DNA from: an uncultured Sphingomonadaceae bacterium
GTDB taxonomy: Bacteria > Pseudomonadota > Alphaproteobacteria > Sphingomonadales > Sphingomonadaceae
Assembly: GCA_947504025.1 (NCBI GenBank)
Contig: CANNFX010000001.1
Coordinates: forward strand, 657,501-721,500
Direction: 5' to 3'
DNA: 64,000 nt
Shown here: positions 18,818-27,910 of the stretch, piece after piece
Layout: each line of letters starts with the position of its first letter
Position numbering within the stretch: the stretch's first letter is position 1
The notes under the pieces: model-generated
Database searches by the model: none
Told to the model about the DNA's origin: nothing
Seen by the model: the letters and a program-made list of their open reading frames with translations, nothing else
Program-made: the position numbers and the translations under genes

Positions 18818-19495
18818 TTACCGCGCCGGGTAACGCATCCGCCCCAGAAAACGCGTCAGGCTGAAAGTCTCACTCGCTGGCTTGGTAAGTTTTGCCTTCA
18901 CCTTCTCGAACTTCATAACACCATCGATCCGGCGTTCGAGAAATTCCTTCGTAGCGACCTTCCCGTCCGACTCATCTTCAATGAATGAGGCCAGAGTCGC
19001 GGTGTAAATGCCCGAAAGGATCGCGCGCTTGGTATAGTGGTTATAATCGGTCGCAGTGTCACCCGCGAGCCGCCACATTTGATCGGCACTGCCCCAACCA
19101 AGTTTCAGCGACCGCCGTGCATTTTGTGGCATGGCCATAATCGCGAAGGCGCGCCGAAGTGCTTCTTCGCGGCCTTCCACAGCATCGACCCGAAACTGGA
19201 CCAATGCACGAATTCGTTCACGGACTTTCATGGCCGCCAGCTTCTCCGCAGGCAATGCCTTAGCCATTGCTATGTCAACGGTCTCTATCCACGCAGCGAT
19301 CATCTCCATCGCCCCGCCCTTGAAAGCGAGCCGTGCGACTGATTCTTCCACGCCAGCAGCCATCGCTGCAGATGAAATAGCTTCATCGCTCCAACCATCG
19401 AACACAGCCGCATCCGCAATATCGGGCGCAAGGTGCAGACGAAGCTCGTCTAACGTCATATCGCCAGGATCAATCACTCTAGAAGCTCGGCCCAT
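18818..19495 (-). CDS. COQ9 family protein (ubiquinone biosynthesis)
   Basis: A 225-residue helical protein. The N-terminal half is TetR-like in pattern (MTLDELRLHLAPDIADAAVFDGWSDEAI) and the C-terminal half has the COQ9 core with SADQMWRLAGDTATDYNHYTKR, which is highly characteristic. COQ9 binds lipid intermediates and assists COQ7 hydroxylation in ubiquinone synthesis. ATG 19495 is favoured by a GGAGG nine bases upstream, although an internal ATG at 19459 is closer to the domain start. The first 17 bases overlap the upstream ankyrin gene, so both are probably one transcript. Confidence 0.92.
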   Translation of the reverse strand: MGRASRVIDPGDMTLDELRLHLAPDIADAAVFDGWSDEAISSAAMAAGVEESVARLAFKGGAMEMIAAWIETVDIAMAKALPAEKLAAMKVRERIRALVQFRVDAVEGREEALRRAFAIMAMPQNARRSLKLGWGSADQMWRLAGDTATDYNHYTKRAILSGIYTATLASFIEDESDGKVATKEFLERRIDGVMKFEKVKAKLTKPASETFSLTRFLGRMRYPAR

Positions 19496-20099
19496 AGCTC
19501 GGTTCCTCCGGTTTACCCTCTTTGCCTTTGTCGTGCCGGTTGAGTTCGGCGAGGACCAGCGTATTGGCGTCGAGCAAGGCGTAGTCGCGTGCAGAACGTC
19601 CCGAATTATCGCTGCGCTCTGGATTCGCCCCTTTAGAAAGAAGCAGGCGGATCATTTCGGTATCGCGGCGAAGGACTGCTGCGATCAACGGTGTCTCTCC
19701 AGTTGCGTTGCTCTCATTTATGTCAGCGCCGGCGTCGAGTAGTGCGGCCACGCCCAGGACCCAGCTCTGGTTTGAGGCGATCATCAAGGGAGTTTCACCC
19801 TTTTTGTTGCGGACATTCGGTTTCGCGCCCCGATCGGTCAGGAAATTCACCCAGGTCAGATCACGCCGTGCCGCAACGATATGCAACGCCGTATTACCGT
19901 CTACCTTATCACGGGTGTTGACTATATTGGTGCCGGGCTCACCCAACATCTCGACAACTTCGCCGCCGCTACCCTCGCGCACCGCTTCGAGAAATTTGTA
20001 ACTGTCTGAAAAGCTCTGAGCGACCGCGGGAAGTGAAACTGACAAAGCTGAAACCGTCAACGCCCCAGCGATCCAAGTGCTACGCCCTATGTTCCCCAC
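19479..20099 (-). CDS. Exported ankyrin-repeat protein
   Basis: A 206-residue protein starting with GTG at 20099, with a signal peptide ending near LPAVAQS. Three to four ankyrin repeats follow, recognisable by GNTALHIVAARRDLTWVNFL, GETPLMIASNQSWVLGVAALL and GETPLIAAVLRRDTEMIRLLLSKGA. These are protein-binding scaffolds, here probably periplasmic. The partner is unknown. It overlaps the COQ9 gene downstream; the promoter should lie in the 68-base gap shared with the divergent SCO gene. Confidence 0.85.
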   Translation of the reverse strand: MGNIGRSTWIAGALTVSALSVSLPAVAQSFSDSYKFLEAVREGSGGEVVEMLGEPGTNIVNTRDKVDGNTALHIVAARRDLTWVNFLTDRGAKPNVRNKKGETPLMIASNQSWVLGVAALLDAGADINESNATGETPLIAAVLRRDTEMIRLLLSKGANPERSDNSGRSARDYALLDANTLVLAELNRHDKGKEGKPEEPSYGPSF

Positions 20100-20167
20100 T
20101 TCACAAAACTCCTGAAAACCGCTGTCAGTTCGGTACTGACCACTTGCAGCCGCGTACTTAGCAGAGC

Positions 20168-20788
20168 ATGAACTGGCGTGCTATGAGAAACACCCACTTT
20201 GTCGCCCCGACCTTCGCAGTGCTGGCCTCGTTGGCACTGATATCCTGCGGCGTGCCGTCAGGCGAGCAGGTCAACGATCCTCCACTAGCTGGCGCGTCGA
20301 TTGGCGGGCCCTTCACACTCGTGAACAGTGCCGGTGAAACGGTCAAATACTCGGACTTCGACGGTAAATACCGGATCGTCTATTTCGGCTATGCCTATTG
20401 CCCCGATGTATGTCCCACCGATGTTCAGCGCCTGACGCAGGGATACAATCTATTTGCGGAGGCCGAACCCGCCCTTGCTGAGCAAGTGCAACCAATGTTC
20501 ATTACCATCGACCCAGAACGTGACACTCAAGAAGTGGTCGGCGAATTCACTTCGGCGTTCTCACCTAAGTTAATTGGCCTGACGGGAACACCTGAACAGG
20601 TGAAAACAGCAGCGGATGCGTTCAGAGTATTCTACTCCAAGGGCGCCGTATCAGAAGGCGGCGGTTATCTGATGGACCATTCCAATATCGCCTATCTGAT
20701 GGACCGCGATGGTGCACCATTGGCCACCTTGCCGGTGGATCTAGGACCGGATGAGATCGCCGCAGAAATTGCTAAATGGACCAGCTGA
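20168..20788 (+). CDS. SCO1/SenC family copper chaperone lipoprotein
   Basis: A 206-residue thioredoxin-fold protein. A signal sequence with a lipobox-like LISC (Cys27) indicates membrane anchoring. The copper/redox motif CPDVCP is at 78-83, preceded by FGYAY, and the third ligand is the histidine in LMDHSN. SCO proteins deliver copper to the CuA site of cytochrome c oxidase. The stop overlaps the start of the next gene by 13 bases. Confidence 0.93.
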   Translation: MNWRAMRNTHFVAPTFAVLASLALISCGVPSGEQVNDPPLAGASIGGPFTLVNSAGETVKYSDFDGKYRIVYFGYAYCPDVCPTDVQRLTQGYNLFAEAEPALAEQVQPMFITIDPERDTQEVVGEFTSAFSPKLIGLTGTPEQVKTAADAFRVFYSKGAVSEGGGYLMDHSNIAYLMDRDGAPLATLPVDLGPDEIAAEIAKWTS

Positions 20789-21246
20789 GAGCAAAGTTTT
20801 GGGAACTTCCATTAGAGGATGTAACCCGAGCCGAATGGGAAGCGCTATGCGACGGCTGCGGGCGATGTTGCCTCCACAAGATCGAGGACGCAGACACTGG
20901 CGAAATTAGCGAGACGAATGTCGCCTGCAAATTGCTCGACACTGAAACTGCCCAATGCACCAATTATCGCCACCGCCGGGCCTATGTGCCCGACTGCATG
21001 CGGCTAACAATCCGCAATGTCGGTAATGCAACATGGCTACCAGAAACCTGCGCCTATCGTCGGCGCGCCGAGGGGAAACCGATACCTGATTGGCATCCTC
21101 TACTATCCGGCGATCCGGATGCAGCCACTACGGCAGGTGTTTCCGTAGCCCGCCGCGTGGTCAGCGAAAATGACGCAGGGCCGCTCGAACACCATATCGT
21201 CGAATGGGAGAACTTCTCTTCAGCTGATGGAGAAGGCGAGGCGTGA
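20776..21246 (+). CDS. YcgN/UPF0260 family cysteine-cluster protein
   Basis: A 156-residue protein with the family's cysteine pattern: WEALCDGCGRCCLHK near the N-terminus, then CKLLD, QCTNYRHRR, DCMRLT and ETCAYRR. The pattern suggests a metal-binding (zinc or iron-sulfur) site of unknown purpose. It overlaps the SCO gene at its 5' end and the metallopeptidase gene at its 3' end (GTGA), forming a tight three-gene unit. Confidence 0.9.
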   Translation: MDQLRAKFWELPLEDVTRAEWEALCDGCGRCCLHKIEDADTGEISETNVACKLLDTETAQCTNYRHRRAYVPDCMRLTIRNVGNATWLPETCAYRRRAEGKPIPDWHPLLSGDPDAATTAGVSVARRVVSENDAGPLEHHIVEWENFSSADGEGEA

Positions 21247-21965
21247 TCGACTGGCTTCGCAAAGAAGTGAGCGATCCCGAGGTAGTGGTTGGCGACGTAA
21301 AGCTACCACTTGCGATCCGGCGCCACGCAACAGCCAAGCGTATGACAATGCGCCTCGCGCCCGATGGCAGCGAAGTCCGTGTAACCCTGCCGCGCTGGGG
21401 CCGGACGGCAGAAGCGTTAGCCTTTGCCGAAAGCCGTGCCGATTGGCTCGCAGGTCAGCTCGACAAAATTCCGCAGGTCAGCGCATTACAGAACGGCAGC
21501 ACATTCCAATTTTTGGGGGAGGATCTCACCATTGACTGGCGCATAGATGCGCCCCGCAAACCCTTTGCCACCGACGGTACTGTGATACTCGGCGGCCCCG
21601 AAAGGAGCTTAGTACCGCGGTTGCAGCGCTGGCTCGAGAACGAAGCACTTTCATTGATGGAAACCGATCTCCAGGAATATTGTCAATCTGCCGATGTGAC
21701 TGTTCCAAAGCTGCGCCTATCTCGTGCGCAGCGGCGATGGGGGAGCTGTGCCAGTGATGGGACAGTGCGAATCAACTGGCGTCTAGTGCAAGCCCCGGCC
21801 CATGTCCGGCGTAGCGTGGTCGCGCATGAGGTGACGCATCTCGTGCACTTCGATCACAGCGCTGCATTCCATGCATTACTGGGCCAGATTTATGAAGATG
21901 ATATTGAAACCGCTAATGCTTGGTTGAAGGTTTACGGTCGCGGACTCTACAGCAGCTTCGGGTAA
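21243..21965 (+). CDS. YgjP-like (DUF45, M48-type) metallopeptidase
   Basis: A 240-residue protein starting with GTG 21243. The C-terminal part carries the zinc motif HEVTHLVHFDHSAAFH (HExxH), preceded by RWGSCASDGTVRINWRLV, the signature of the YgjP/SprT-like family. The N-terminal part has ATAKRMTMRLAPDG, also typical. It is a predicted cytoplasmic zinc protease of unknown substrate and is coupled to the YcgN gene by a GTGA overlap. Confidence 0.88.
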   Translation: MIDWLRKEVSDPEVVVGDVKLPLAIRRHATAKRMTMRLAPDGSEVRVTLPRWGRTAEALAFAESRADWLAGQLDKIPQVSALQNGSTFQFLGEDLTIDWRIDAPRKPFATDGTVILGGPERSLVPRLQRWLENEALSLMETDLQEYCQSADVTVPKLRLSRAQRRWGSCASDGTVRINWRLVQAPAHVRRSVVAHEVTHLVHFDHSAAFHALLGQIYEDDIETANAWLKVYGRGLYSSFG

Positions 21966-22007
21966 CACTTAGAAAGCTGTTAACCTTATTCCTCCATATA
22001 CTAGCGG

Positions 22008-22553
22008 ATGTTTTTTCGCCTGCTCACGCTTGCAGTATTTCTGCCCTTGCTATGCGCCGTTCCCACACCAGTGGCCGCGCAGGGTATGTGCCAACAGTGC
22101 GACCTGCCGCCAGGCTGCCGGGGAAACAATAACAAGCCCAAGAAGAACAAGGATTGCACACCTGTTTCGGTAAGCATCGAAAGCGATCTGGATTTTGGAC
22201 GTTTGGTACTGATCGGCGACGGTGTGGGCCAGGTCATCATAGATCTGAATACCGGCCAGAAAACGACTACCGGAAATATCAACGATCTTGGCGGCATTGC
22301 TTTCAAAGGCGTTGCCCGCATCACAGGCAAGGCGAACAGTCCAATCACGATCATCCTGCCCAGCAGCATCGTGATGACCGACGCGTCGGGCGCTCAAGCT
22401 GAGTTGACCGAGCTTCGTACAGATATGCCGCTCGTCTCCTATCTCGACGGGGCTGGACAGCTGGAATTCAGCTTCACCGGCAATTTAAAGACCGACAATC
22501 CCATTGGCGGAAATCTACGCGGCAGGATCCCAATCAGCGTTCAATATAACTGA
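22008..22553 (+). CDS. Exported DUF4402-type protein
   Basis: A 181-residue secreted protein with signal peptide to about PVAAQG, then a short cysteine/lysine-rich stretch (CQQCDLPPGC and a KPKKNKDC segment) followed by a beta-rich domain typical of DUF4402: LDFGRLVLIGDGVGQVIID, ITGKANSPITIILPSS, and a C-terminal GGNLRGRIPISVQY. DUF4402 proteins are often surface or pilus-like subunits in sphingomonads. No secretion system genes are adjacent. Function unknown. Confidence 0.72.
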   Translation: MFFRLLTLAVFLPLLCAVPTPVAAQGMCQQCDLPPGCRGNNNKPKKNKDCTPVSVSIESDLDFGRLVLIGDGVGQVIIDLNTGQKTTTGNINDLGGIAFKGVARITGKANSPITIILPSSIVMTDASGAQAELTELRTDMPLVSYLDGAGQLEFSFTGNLKTDNPIGGNLRGRIPISVQYN

Positions 22554-22613
22554 TCCTAGCAAACGATATTCTGCGGTCTGGCATTCGAGGCGAACTACCA
22601 CTATCTTACGCAC

Positions 22614-23051
22614 ATGGGATTTCTAAGCCGTTTCAACCCCGCACCGGGCGTCAGGGATTTTGCGAACGAGTTCAGTCGTCCGAATCCCTATCGTTGGCGG
22701 ATTCTTGCCGCATCTTGCGCGCTGACTTTCACAATCTTCTCGGTTTTCACCTATGAGGGTGTGAAGGGTCCGCCAGTCCCGCCAGAGGTGACCTATATAA
22801 CAAGCTGGTCAGCAGACCGGACCGATGAGGAAATCATCGCCACCAATATCCTCAACCAGAAACGCAAAGACGAATATCAGGCAGAGCTTGATGCAGCCGC
22901 TGAAGAGAGCCGGCAAGCATATCGAGCACTCGGAGCGGCGACCGGTATGGATGTCGATGCGATCGAAAAACGGATCGCAGATGAAAACGCTGCCGAAGAA
23001 GCTGCAAAAACCAAGGCAGCCGGGGGCACACCGGTTGAAGCAGCCGAATAA
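22614..23051 (+). CDS. Small membrane protein of unknown function
   Basis: A 145-residue protein with one membrane span (about residues 25-47, LAASCALTFTIFSVF) and a C-terminal region rich in Ala and Glu that probably forms a coiled helix (about 70-140). It starts at ATG 22614. The family is not recognised beyond being common in this type of genome. The end overlaps the probable TTG start of ribD by 17 bases, so the two are likely co-transcribed. Topology inferred: N-terminus in the cytoplasm. Confidence 0.7.
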   Translation: MGFLSRFNPAPGVRDFANEFSRPNPYRWRILAASCALTFTIFSVFTYEGVKGPPVPPEVTYITSWSADRTDEEIIATNILNQKRKDEYQAELDAAAEESRQAYRALGAATGMDVDAIEKRIADENAAEEAAKTKAAGGTPVEAAE

Positions 23052-24006
23052 CGACGGACGCTGGCTGGATGCAGCAGCGCGCTATGCAGCGCGCGGTAGA
23101 CCAGCAAGCGCGCCCAACCCTGCGGTTGGTGCGATCATCGTTAAAGACGGTAAGGTTGTCGGGCGCGGCTGGACCAAGGCTGGCGGCAGACCTCATGCAG
23201 AGGCGGTAGCGCTAGATCAAGCTGGCGATGCAGCAGAAGGCGCGGTACTTTATACGACACTTGAACCCTGCGCCCATACGTCATCACGCGGGCCGACTTG
23301 CTCAAATTTGATCGCCGATGCAGGCATCGCCAAAGTCGTAATTGGATTGGAGGATCCCGATGGCCGCACTTCGGGTGATGGGATCGAATTGCTGGAGAAT
23401 GCTGGCATAACAACTTCATTATCGGACCGCAGTGCTACCGAAATGGGCCTTGCCGGCTATCTCAGACAAAGGTGCGACGAGCGACCTCATTTAACGCTCA
23501 AGCTAGCCATTTCGATCGATGGCAAAATCGCGCTACCCGATGGATCCAGCCGTTGGATCACGGGCGATGAAGCGCGCGCGCATGTCCATGTCCAACGCGC
23601 AAGAAACGATGCGATATTGGTCGGCGGCGAAACACTGCGGCGAGATGCGCCCCGGCTTGATGTCAGGATATCTGGCTATGAAGGCCGCAGCCCCGAGCGC
23701 TGGATTCTAACGCGAAGCACGGCACCGGACGGTTGGAAGCGCCTATCGAGTCCCAACGCCCTTTCTGAAATGAACGGCGTGCAATATCTTTACGTCGAAG
23801 GCGGGGCGGGCACAGCAGCGGCATTCCTCAAGGCCGATCTGATCGACATGCTCCATATCTACCGCGCACCCATTATCGTCGGCGAGGGTAAACCAGCAAT
23901 TGCTGACATCGGCCTGGCCGATCTGGCAGACGCCCATGGTCGTTGGCGAGTTGCAGACAGGCGACAGCTTGGCAGCGACCTGTTCGAAGCCTATGAGCGC
24001 TGCTGA
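23035..24006 (+). CDS. RibD, bifunctional riboflavin biosynthesis deaminase/reductase
   Basis: From TTG 23035 the product is 323 residues. The N-terminal deaminase domain has the zinc site HAE at 54-56 and PCAHTSSRGPTC (Cys79, Cys89); the C-terminal reductase domain starts near LKLAISIDGKIAL and includes WITGDEARAHVH. It converts the GTP cyclohydrolase product in two steps. The open frame extends upstream to 22825, inside the preceding gene, but the extension has no domain character, so the TTG directly before the conserved start is preferred. No FMN riboswitch was recognised upstream. Its stop overlaps ribE by one codon. Confidence 0.9.
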   Translation: MKQPNNDGRWLDAAARYAARGRPASAPNPAVGAIIVKDGKVVGRGWTKAGGRPHAEAVALDQAGDAAEGAVLYTTLEPCAHTSSRGPTCSNLIADAGIAKVVIGLEDPDGRTSGDGIELLENAGITTSLSDRSATEMGLAGYLRQRCDERPHLTLKLAISIDGKIALPDGSSRWITGDEARAHVHVQRARNDAILVGGETLRRDAPRLDVRISGYEGRSPERWILTRSTAPDGWKRLSSPNALSEMNGVQYLYVEGGAGTAAAFLKADLIDMLHIYRAPIIVGEGKPAIADIGLADLADAHGRWRVADRRQLGSDLFEAYERC

Positions 24007-24629
24007 TGTTTACCGGAATTATCACTGCCATCGGCACTATCGAACAGGCTGAGCAGCGCGGCGATCTGCACGCGCAGATTTCATGTCCTTATGACCCTGC
24101 AACCATCGCTATCGGCGCATCGATCGCCTGTTCGGGCGTCTGCCTGACAGTGGTAGAACGCGGCGGAACCAAGGGTGATGCATGGTTCGCAGTAGACGTG
24201 TCGGACGAAACCATTTCCCGCAGCGTCCCCGGCATGTGGGACGCTGGCGCAATATTGAACTTGGAAACCGCATTGAAGCTTGGTGACGAACTGGGCGGCC
24301 ATATCGTTACCGGCCATGTCGACGCTGTTGGCAAGCTGATGACCCTCGAAGACATAGGCGGATCGCACAAGCTGACAATCAACTCACCCAAGGAACTGGC
24401 GGCCTATCTTGCACCCAAGGGTTCGATCACACTCAATGGCGCATCGCTGACGGTAAACGAGGTGAGCGACCGCGATGATGGTTCTTGCGACTTCACGCTG
24501 AATATCATTCCTCACACGTGGGATGTGACGACATTGGGCAATCTGAAACAGGGCGATCTGGTCAATCTAGAAGTCGATACAGTGGCGCGTTATCTGCACC
24601 GGATGCAACAGCTCAAAGTAGCATCTTAA
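24006..24629 (+). CDS. Riboflavin synthase, alpha subunit
   Basis: A 207-residue protein beginning MFTGIITAIG, the canonical riboflavin synthase start, with two tandem lumazine-binding halves: the first about 1-95 (IACSGVCLTVVERG), the second about 96-190 (GSITLNGASLTVNEV). It dismutates two lumazine molecules to riboflavin. It follows ribD with overlapping stop/start, making a ribD-ribE pair. The remaining genes of the pathway (ribBA, ribH) are not in the window. Confidence 0.95.
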   Translation: MFTGIITAIGTIEQAEQRGDLHAQISCPYDPATIAIGASIACSGVCLTVVERGGTKGDAWFAVDVSDETISRSVPGMWDAGAILNLETALKLGDELGGHIVTGHVDAVGKLMTLEDIGGSHKLTINSPKELAAYLAPKGSITLNGASLTVNEVSDRDDGSCDFTLNIIPHTWDVTTLGNLKQGDLVNLEVDTVARYLHRMQQLKVAS

Positions 24630-24637
24630 CCGGGCAA

Positions 24638-25819
24638 TTACCCCGTAATATCAGTCAACGCTTCGATAAATTTGTCGATGTTGCTCATCGTCAACCCTGC
24701 GACATTGATGCGGCCCGATCCCGCCATATAGACGCCGTGCTTTTCTCGCATTTGGACAACCTGCTCTTTGCTAACGGGTAGCGTAGCGAACATGCCGTTC
24801 TGCCGCGCAAGCGGGGTTAGATCAACCGAACCCGCCGTTCCAGCATCCGCCAGCCGCATACGAACCTGACGCAAGCGCGTGCGCATGCCTTCAAGTTCGG
24901 CCTGCCAATCCGCCATCAAACCGCTGTCACGCAAGGCGAGACGAACTGCCGCAGCGCCGTGATCAGGCGGCATCGACCAATTCGACCGTGCCAGTGAATT
25001 GGCGTTAGACAGTATCGGCTCAACTCCTGATGCATCCTTCGCCATCACGTAAAGAGCGCCAACACGGTCACGGTAGAGTCCGAAATTCTTGTCGCAGCTG
25101 TAAGCGATCAATGCCTCAGGAACGGCGCTCAGCACCGCTCGCAAACCATATACATCTTCATCGAGGCCCTGGCCCAAACCGTGATAGGCGAGGTCGATGA
25201 TCGGCATCACATCCTTTTCAGCGAACAATCCTGCAATCTCGTCCCACTGCTCATTCGAGTAGTCCACGCCGGTCGGATTGTGACAGCAGCCATGCAGCAG
25301 CACGACATCTCCGTCTGATGCAGCAGCCGCGTCAATCGCAGCGCGCAGTGCGCCCATATCGGCCGCGCCATCCGGTGCGGTGTGATTGAACGGTTCCAGC
25401 TCCAGACCAAGGTCGGCGAGTATCTGTGCGTGGTTGGGCCAGCTAGGAACGCCCATGTGGATGCATTTCGCGCCAGCCTTTTGCGCCAGCGAAACCGCCA
25501 GCCGCACTGCACCTGTGCCGCCCGGCGTTTGCATACCTTCGATCCGGCCACCGCGTGTCGGGTTATCGCCAAAGATATACGGCATCAACGCATGAACGAA
25601 GCCCATGTCGCCTTCAGGACCGAGATAGCTCTTGCTGTCCTGTTCGCGCAGCAATTGTTCTTCTGCGCCCTTGATCGCACCAAAGACAGGCGTACCGCCC
25701 TGCCCCGTCCGGTAAACCCCGACGCCCAGGTCGATTTTATCCGTCCGGTCGTCGGACGCATACATCTTGATCAGCGCAAGAAGCGCATCAGGCGATTGGG
25801 GTTTGAGTTGGTCAAGCAT
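24638..25819 (-). CDS. Aromatic amino acid/aspartate aminotransferase (class I)
   Basis: A 393-residue PLP enzyme from ATG 25819, which has GAGG six bases upstream. Landmarks of the TyrB/AspC group are DKIDLGVGVYRTGQG, GGTGAVRL, HGCCHNPTGVDYS, and the PLP lysine in SCDKNFGLYRDRVGALY; the C-terminal arginine is in GRINVAGL. It transfers amino groups between aromatic amino acids or aspartate and 2-oxoglutarate. Its location within 3 kb of maleylacetoacetate isomerase and a fumarylacetoacetase homologue fits tyrosine/phenylalanine catabolism. Confidence 0.93.
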   Translation of the reverse strand: MLDQLKPQSPDALLALIKMYASDDRTDKIDLGVGVYRTGQGGTPVFGAIKGAEEQLLREQDSKSYLGPEGDMGFVHALMPYIFGDNPTRGGRIEGMQTPGGTGAVRLAVSLAQKAGAKCIHMGVPSWPNHAQILADLGLELEPFNHTAPDGAADMGALRAAIDAAAASDGDVVLLHGCCHNPTGVDYSNEQWDEIAGLFAEKDVMPIIDLAYHGLGQGLDEDVYGLRAVLSAVPEALIAYSCDKNFGLYRDRVGALYVMAKDASGVEPILSNANSLARSNWSMPPDHGAAAVRLALRDSGLMADWQAELEGMRTRLRQVRMRLADAGTAGSVDLTPLARQNGMFATLPVSKEQVVQMREKHGVYMAGSGRINVAGLTMSNIDKFIEALTDITG

Positions 25820-25908
25820 GCGGAGCCTCATGCCGCCGCATGATGGCTCTCGCAAGCCGGAAACGTACATATGCCCGCTCTGCTATCGAATGCAGAGCGG
25901 TATCAGGT

Positions 25909-26748
25909 TCAGAATGGCAGCCACTTCTGCTTTTTTGAGAACTTCATGTAGCCGGCATTGATGCCCAACCGCGCGCCTGCGCCCACCCGAATCGGGATCA
26001 TCACAATGTTGCCGCGCCGCAGATAACTGGCGGTCATACCGCCGATCGCATAGGCTTGCCCCTCGCCCGCGGGATAACGGCGGTACAGATCTTCACTGTC
26101 ATAGAGATTATAGACGAGTACAAATGTGTTGGAAGCGTTTGCCCCAACATCGAACCCGATCGACGGCCCAGTCCAATAGACCGGCATTTTACCCTCGACC
26201 GAATGGTACATCGTGCCGGAACCATAACGCACACCGACCACAAAAGCGCCGCCGCCCTCACGTCCAACGATATAGGCATTGGGCTCGCCCTGCTTCTTGA
26301 GCACATCTTGAATCATACGGGCAACGCCCTCTGCTCCTTTACCGAACACACCTTCAGCGGCACCGATTAAATCGTCTTCCTTGTAGGTCTGACCTTGTGC
26401 CGCTGCGACTTCGGGGTTGCCGGCGGCCTGCGTCGCAGCGGCAGAGGGATCATCTTCCGTGACGACAGGATCGGACCATTCTGGTGCAAGCACATCATCC
26501 CATGTTCCAACACCCGGCTGCGCTGCGTCCGTTTGCGGTGTCTGCACAGTGTCGTCAGCCTGCCAGCTATCGATAGCTTCGCCGTAAACCGACTGATCGC
26601 CCGGCTGTTCCACCAGATCGCCATCGATCGCGCTATTCGGATCAATCGTCTCTATCGTCTGCGCACCTACTGGTGCGGCGGTGAAGCCAAAAGCGAATGT
26701 TGCGGCGAGTCCAATGGCGGTATTGCGTGCATTGGTCAGCAGTTTCAT
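25909..26748 (-). CDS. DUF1134 (EipA-like) envelope protein
   Basis: A 279-residue exported protein from ATG 26748, with AAGGGA six bases upstream and a signal peptide ending near APVGAQT. A low-complexity acidic stretch (about 30-115) precedes the DUF1134 domain, recognised by GEPNAYIVGREGGGAFVVGVRYG, WTGPSIGFDVGANAS and GRLGINAGYMKFS-like C-terminus. In Brucella the homologue EipA supports envelope integrity. It appears monocistronic. Confidence 0.88.
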   Translation of the reverse strand: MKLLTNARNTAIGLAATFAFGFTAAPVGAQTIETIDPNSAIDGDLVEQPGDQSVYGEAIDSWQADDTVQTPQTDAAQPGVGTWDDVLAPEWSDPVVTEDDPSAAATQAAGNPEVAAAQGQTYKEDDLIGAAEGVFGKGAEGVARMIQDVLKKQGEPNAYIVGREGGGAFVVGVRYGSGTMYHSVEGKMPVYWTGPSIGFDVGANASNTFVLVYNLYDSEDLYRRYPAGEGQAYAIGGMTASYLRRGNIVMIPIRVGAGARLGINAGYMKFSKKQKWLPF

Positions 26749-26938
26749 CGTAATCCCTTCCCGGTCCAAACAGACCTGTGGACCCCTAAAAGAATCCATG
26801 CCGGGTGAAGCAGCAATGAACCGGCGACGAAGCGAGTCGGTTTTACGGCGAAACGAGTCTTGAAATCAGCCCAAACCATAGCTTGCGGCAGCGCATACCG
26901 CTCGCTATAGCGCGCCAGCCTTCACGAACTTGGCGTAT

Positions 26939-27028
26939 GGAGACGTGGGTGAGTGGCTGAAACCAGTTCCCTGCTAAGGAACCATAGGAGTAATCCTATC
27001 GAGGGTTCGAATCCCTCCGTCTCCGCCA
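26939..27028 (+). tRNA. tRNA-Ser (anticodon GCU)
   Basis: A 90-base class II tRNA with encoded CCA. The acceptor stem pairs GGAGACG (26939-26945) with CGTCTCC (27018-27024), G discriminator at 27025, CCA at 27026-27028. The anticodon stem GTTCC/GGAAC (26966-26970, 26978-26982) closes the loop CTGCTAA with anticodon GCT at 26973-26975. The long variable arm typical of tRNA-Ser is present (CATAGGAGTAATCCTATC), and the T arm is GAGGG-TTCGAAT-CCCTC. About 210 bases follow before the next gene with nothing recognised. Confidence 0.97.
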
Positions 27029-27247
27029 GCCAAATTGCCAGCCGGACAGGCTTGCTTCAGCCCGGTGTCTGGGCGGCCAGCCGTGGAACAATCCCTCCGG
27101 CCCGCGACAGGACTAACGGTGGCCTGTATCACTAACTTCATCCAGTTCAGATTTGGTGCTGGCATTTGCCCGCAGGGCAGCCGACATGCATGAAGGCATG
27201 GTGTTTCAAATTAATATCGAACGATTCGCTTTTAGGTGGGTGAAAAA

Positions 27248-27904
27248 ATGATGCGGCTATTCGGCTATTTTCGCAGCTCCACTAGCTACCGCCTGCGGAT
27301 TGCACTGAATCTCAAAAGACTGACCTACGAGAATATTCCGGTCAGTCTGCTAAAATCAGAACAGCAAAGCGACGAATTCAGAGCGCGCAATCCCTTTGCC
27401 GGCGTGCCGGTGCTTGAGGCAAACGGTGTGGACCGCAGCCAGTCGATGGCGATCATCGAGTGGCTGGACGAAGCACATGACGGCGAGCGCCTGTTGCCAA
27501 CCGATCTGGAACGCCGGTTTCTGGCGCGGGAGTTGACCTACGCAATTGCAACCGAGCTTCACGCTCCGCTCAATCTGCGAGTTCTGAAATACCTCAAAGA
27601 ACCGCTGGGTCATTCACAGGACGAAGTCGATAAATGGTATCGCCACTGGCTCGGTAAAACGCTCGCCCCTCTGGAACAGCGGCTGGAACAGCTAGACACG
27701 CAAGACTTCTTGTTTGACGCTCCTAGTATGTTCGAAGCGATCCTAGTTCCGCAACTCTACAATGCGCGCAAGTTCAACTTCGACTTGGGCAACTGCCCGC
27801 GTATGACCCGGATCGAAGCGGCCTGTCTGGCGTTAGAACCATTCATAGCCGCCCACCCCGATAATCAAATCGACAGCCCAGAATATAAATCAGCAGGAGC
27901 CTGA
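27248..27904 (+). CDS. Maleylacetoacetate isomerase (zeta-class GST)
   Basis: A 218-residue glutathione transferase-like protein. The active-site motif RSSTSYRLRIALN (SSTSYR near the N-terminus) and the NPFAGVPVLEANG, QSMAIIEWLDE segments define the zeta class; the helical C-terminal domain follows. It isomerises maleylacetoacetate to fumarylacetoacetate in homogentisate breakdown. An AGGTGGG lies just ahead of the two possible ATGs (27248, 27251); the first is taken. Six bases separate it from the fumarylacetoacetase homologue, so they form an operon. Confidence 0.9.
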   Translation: MMRLFGYFRSSTSYRLRIALNLKRLTYENIPVSLLKSEQQSDEFRARNPFAGVPVLEANGVDRSQSMAIIEWLDEAHDGERLLPTDLERRFLARELTYAIATELHAPLNLRVLKYLKEPLGHSQDEVDKWYRHWLGKTLAPLEQRLEQLDTQDFLFDAPSMFEAILVPQLYNARKFNFDLGNCPRMTRIEAACLALEPFIAAHPDNQIDSPEYKSAGA

Positions 27905-27910
27905 CACCTT

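Noticed and set aside
22825..23034. Upstream extension of the ribD frame
   Set aside because: Lies inside the preceding membrane-protein gene and has no deaminase-domain character; TTG 23035 gives the normal N-terminus.
22554..23034. FMN riboswitch before ribD
   Set aside because: ribD starts inside the preceding gene and no RFN-type conserved sequence was seen in the leader of that gene.
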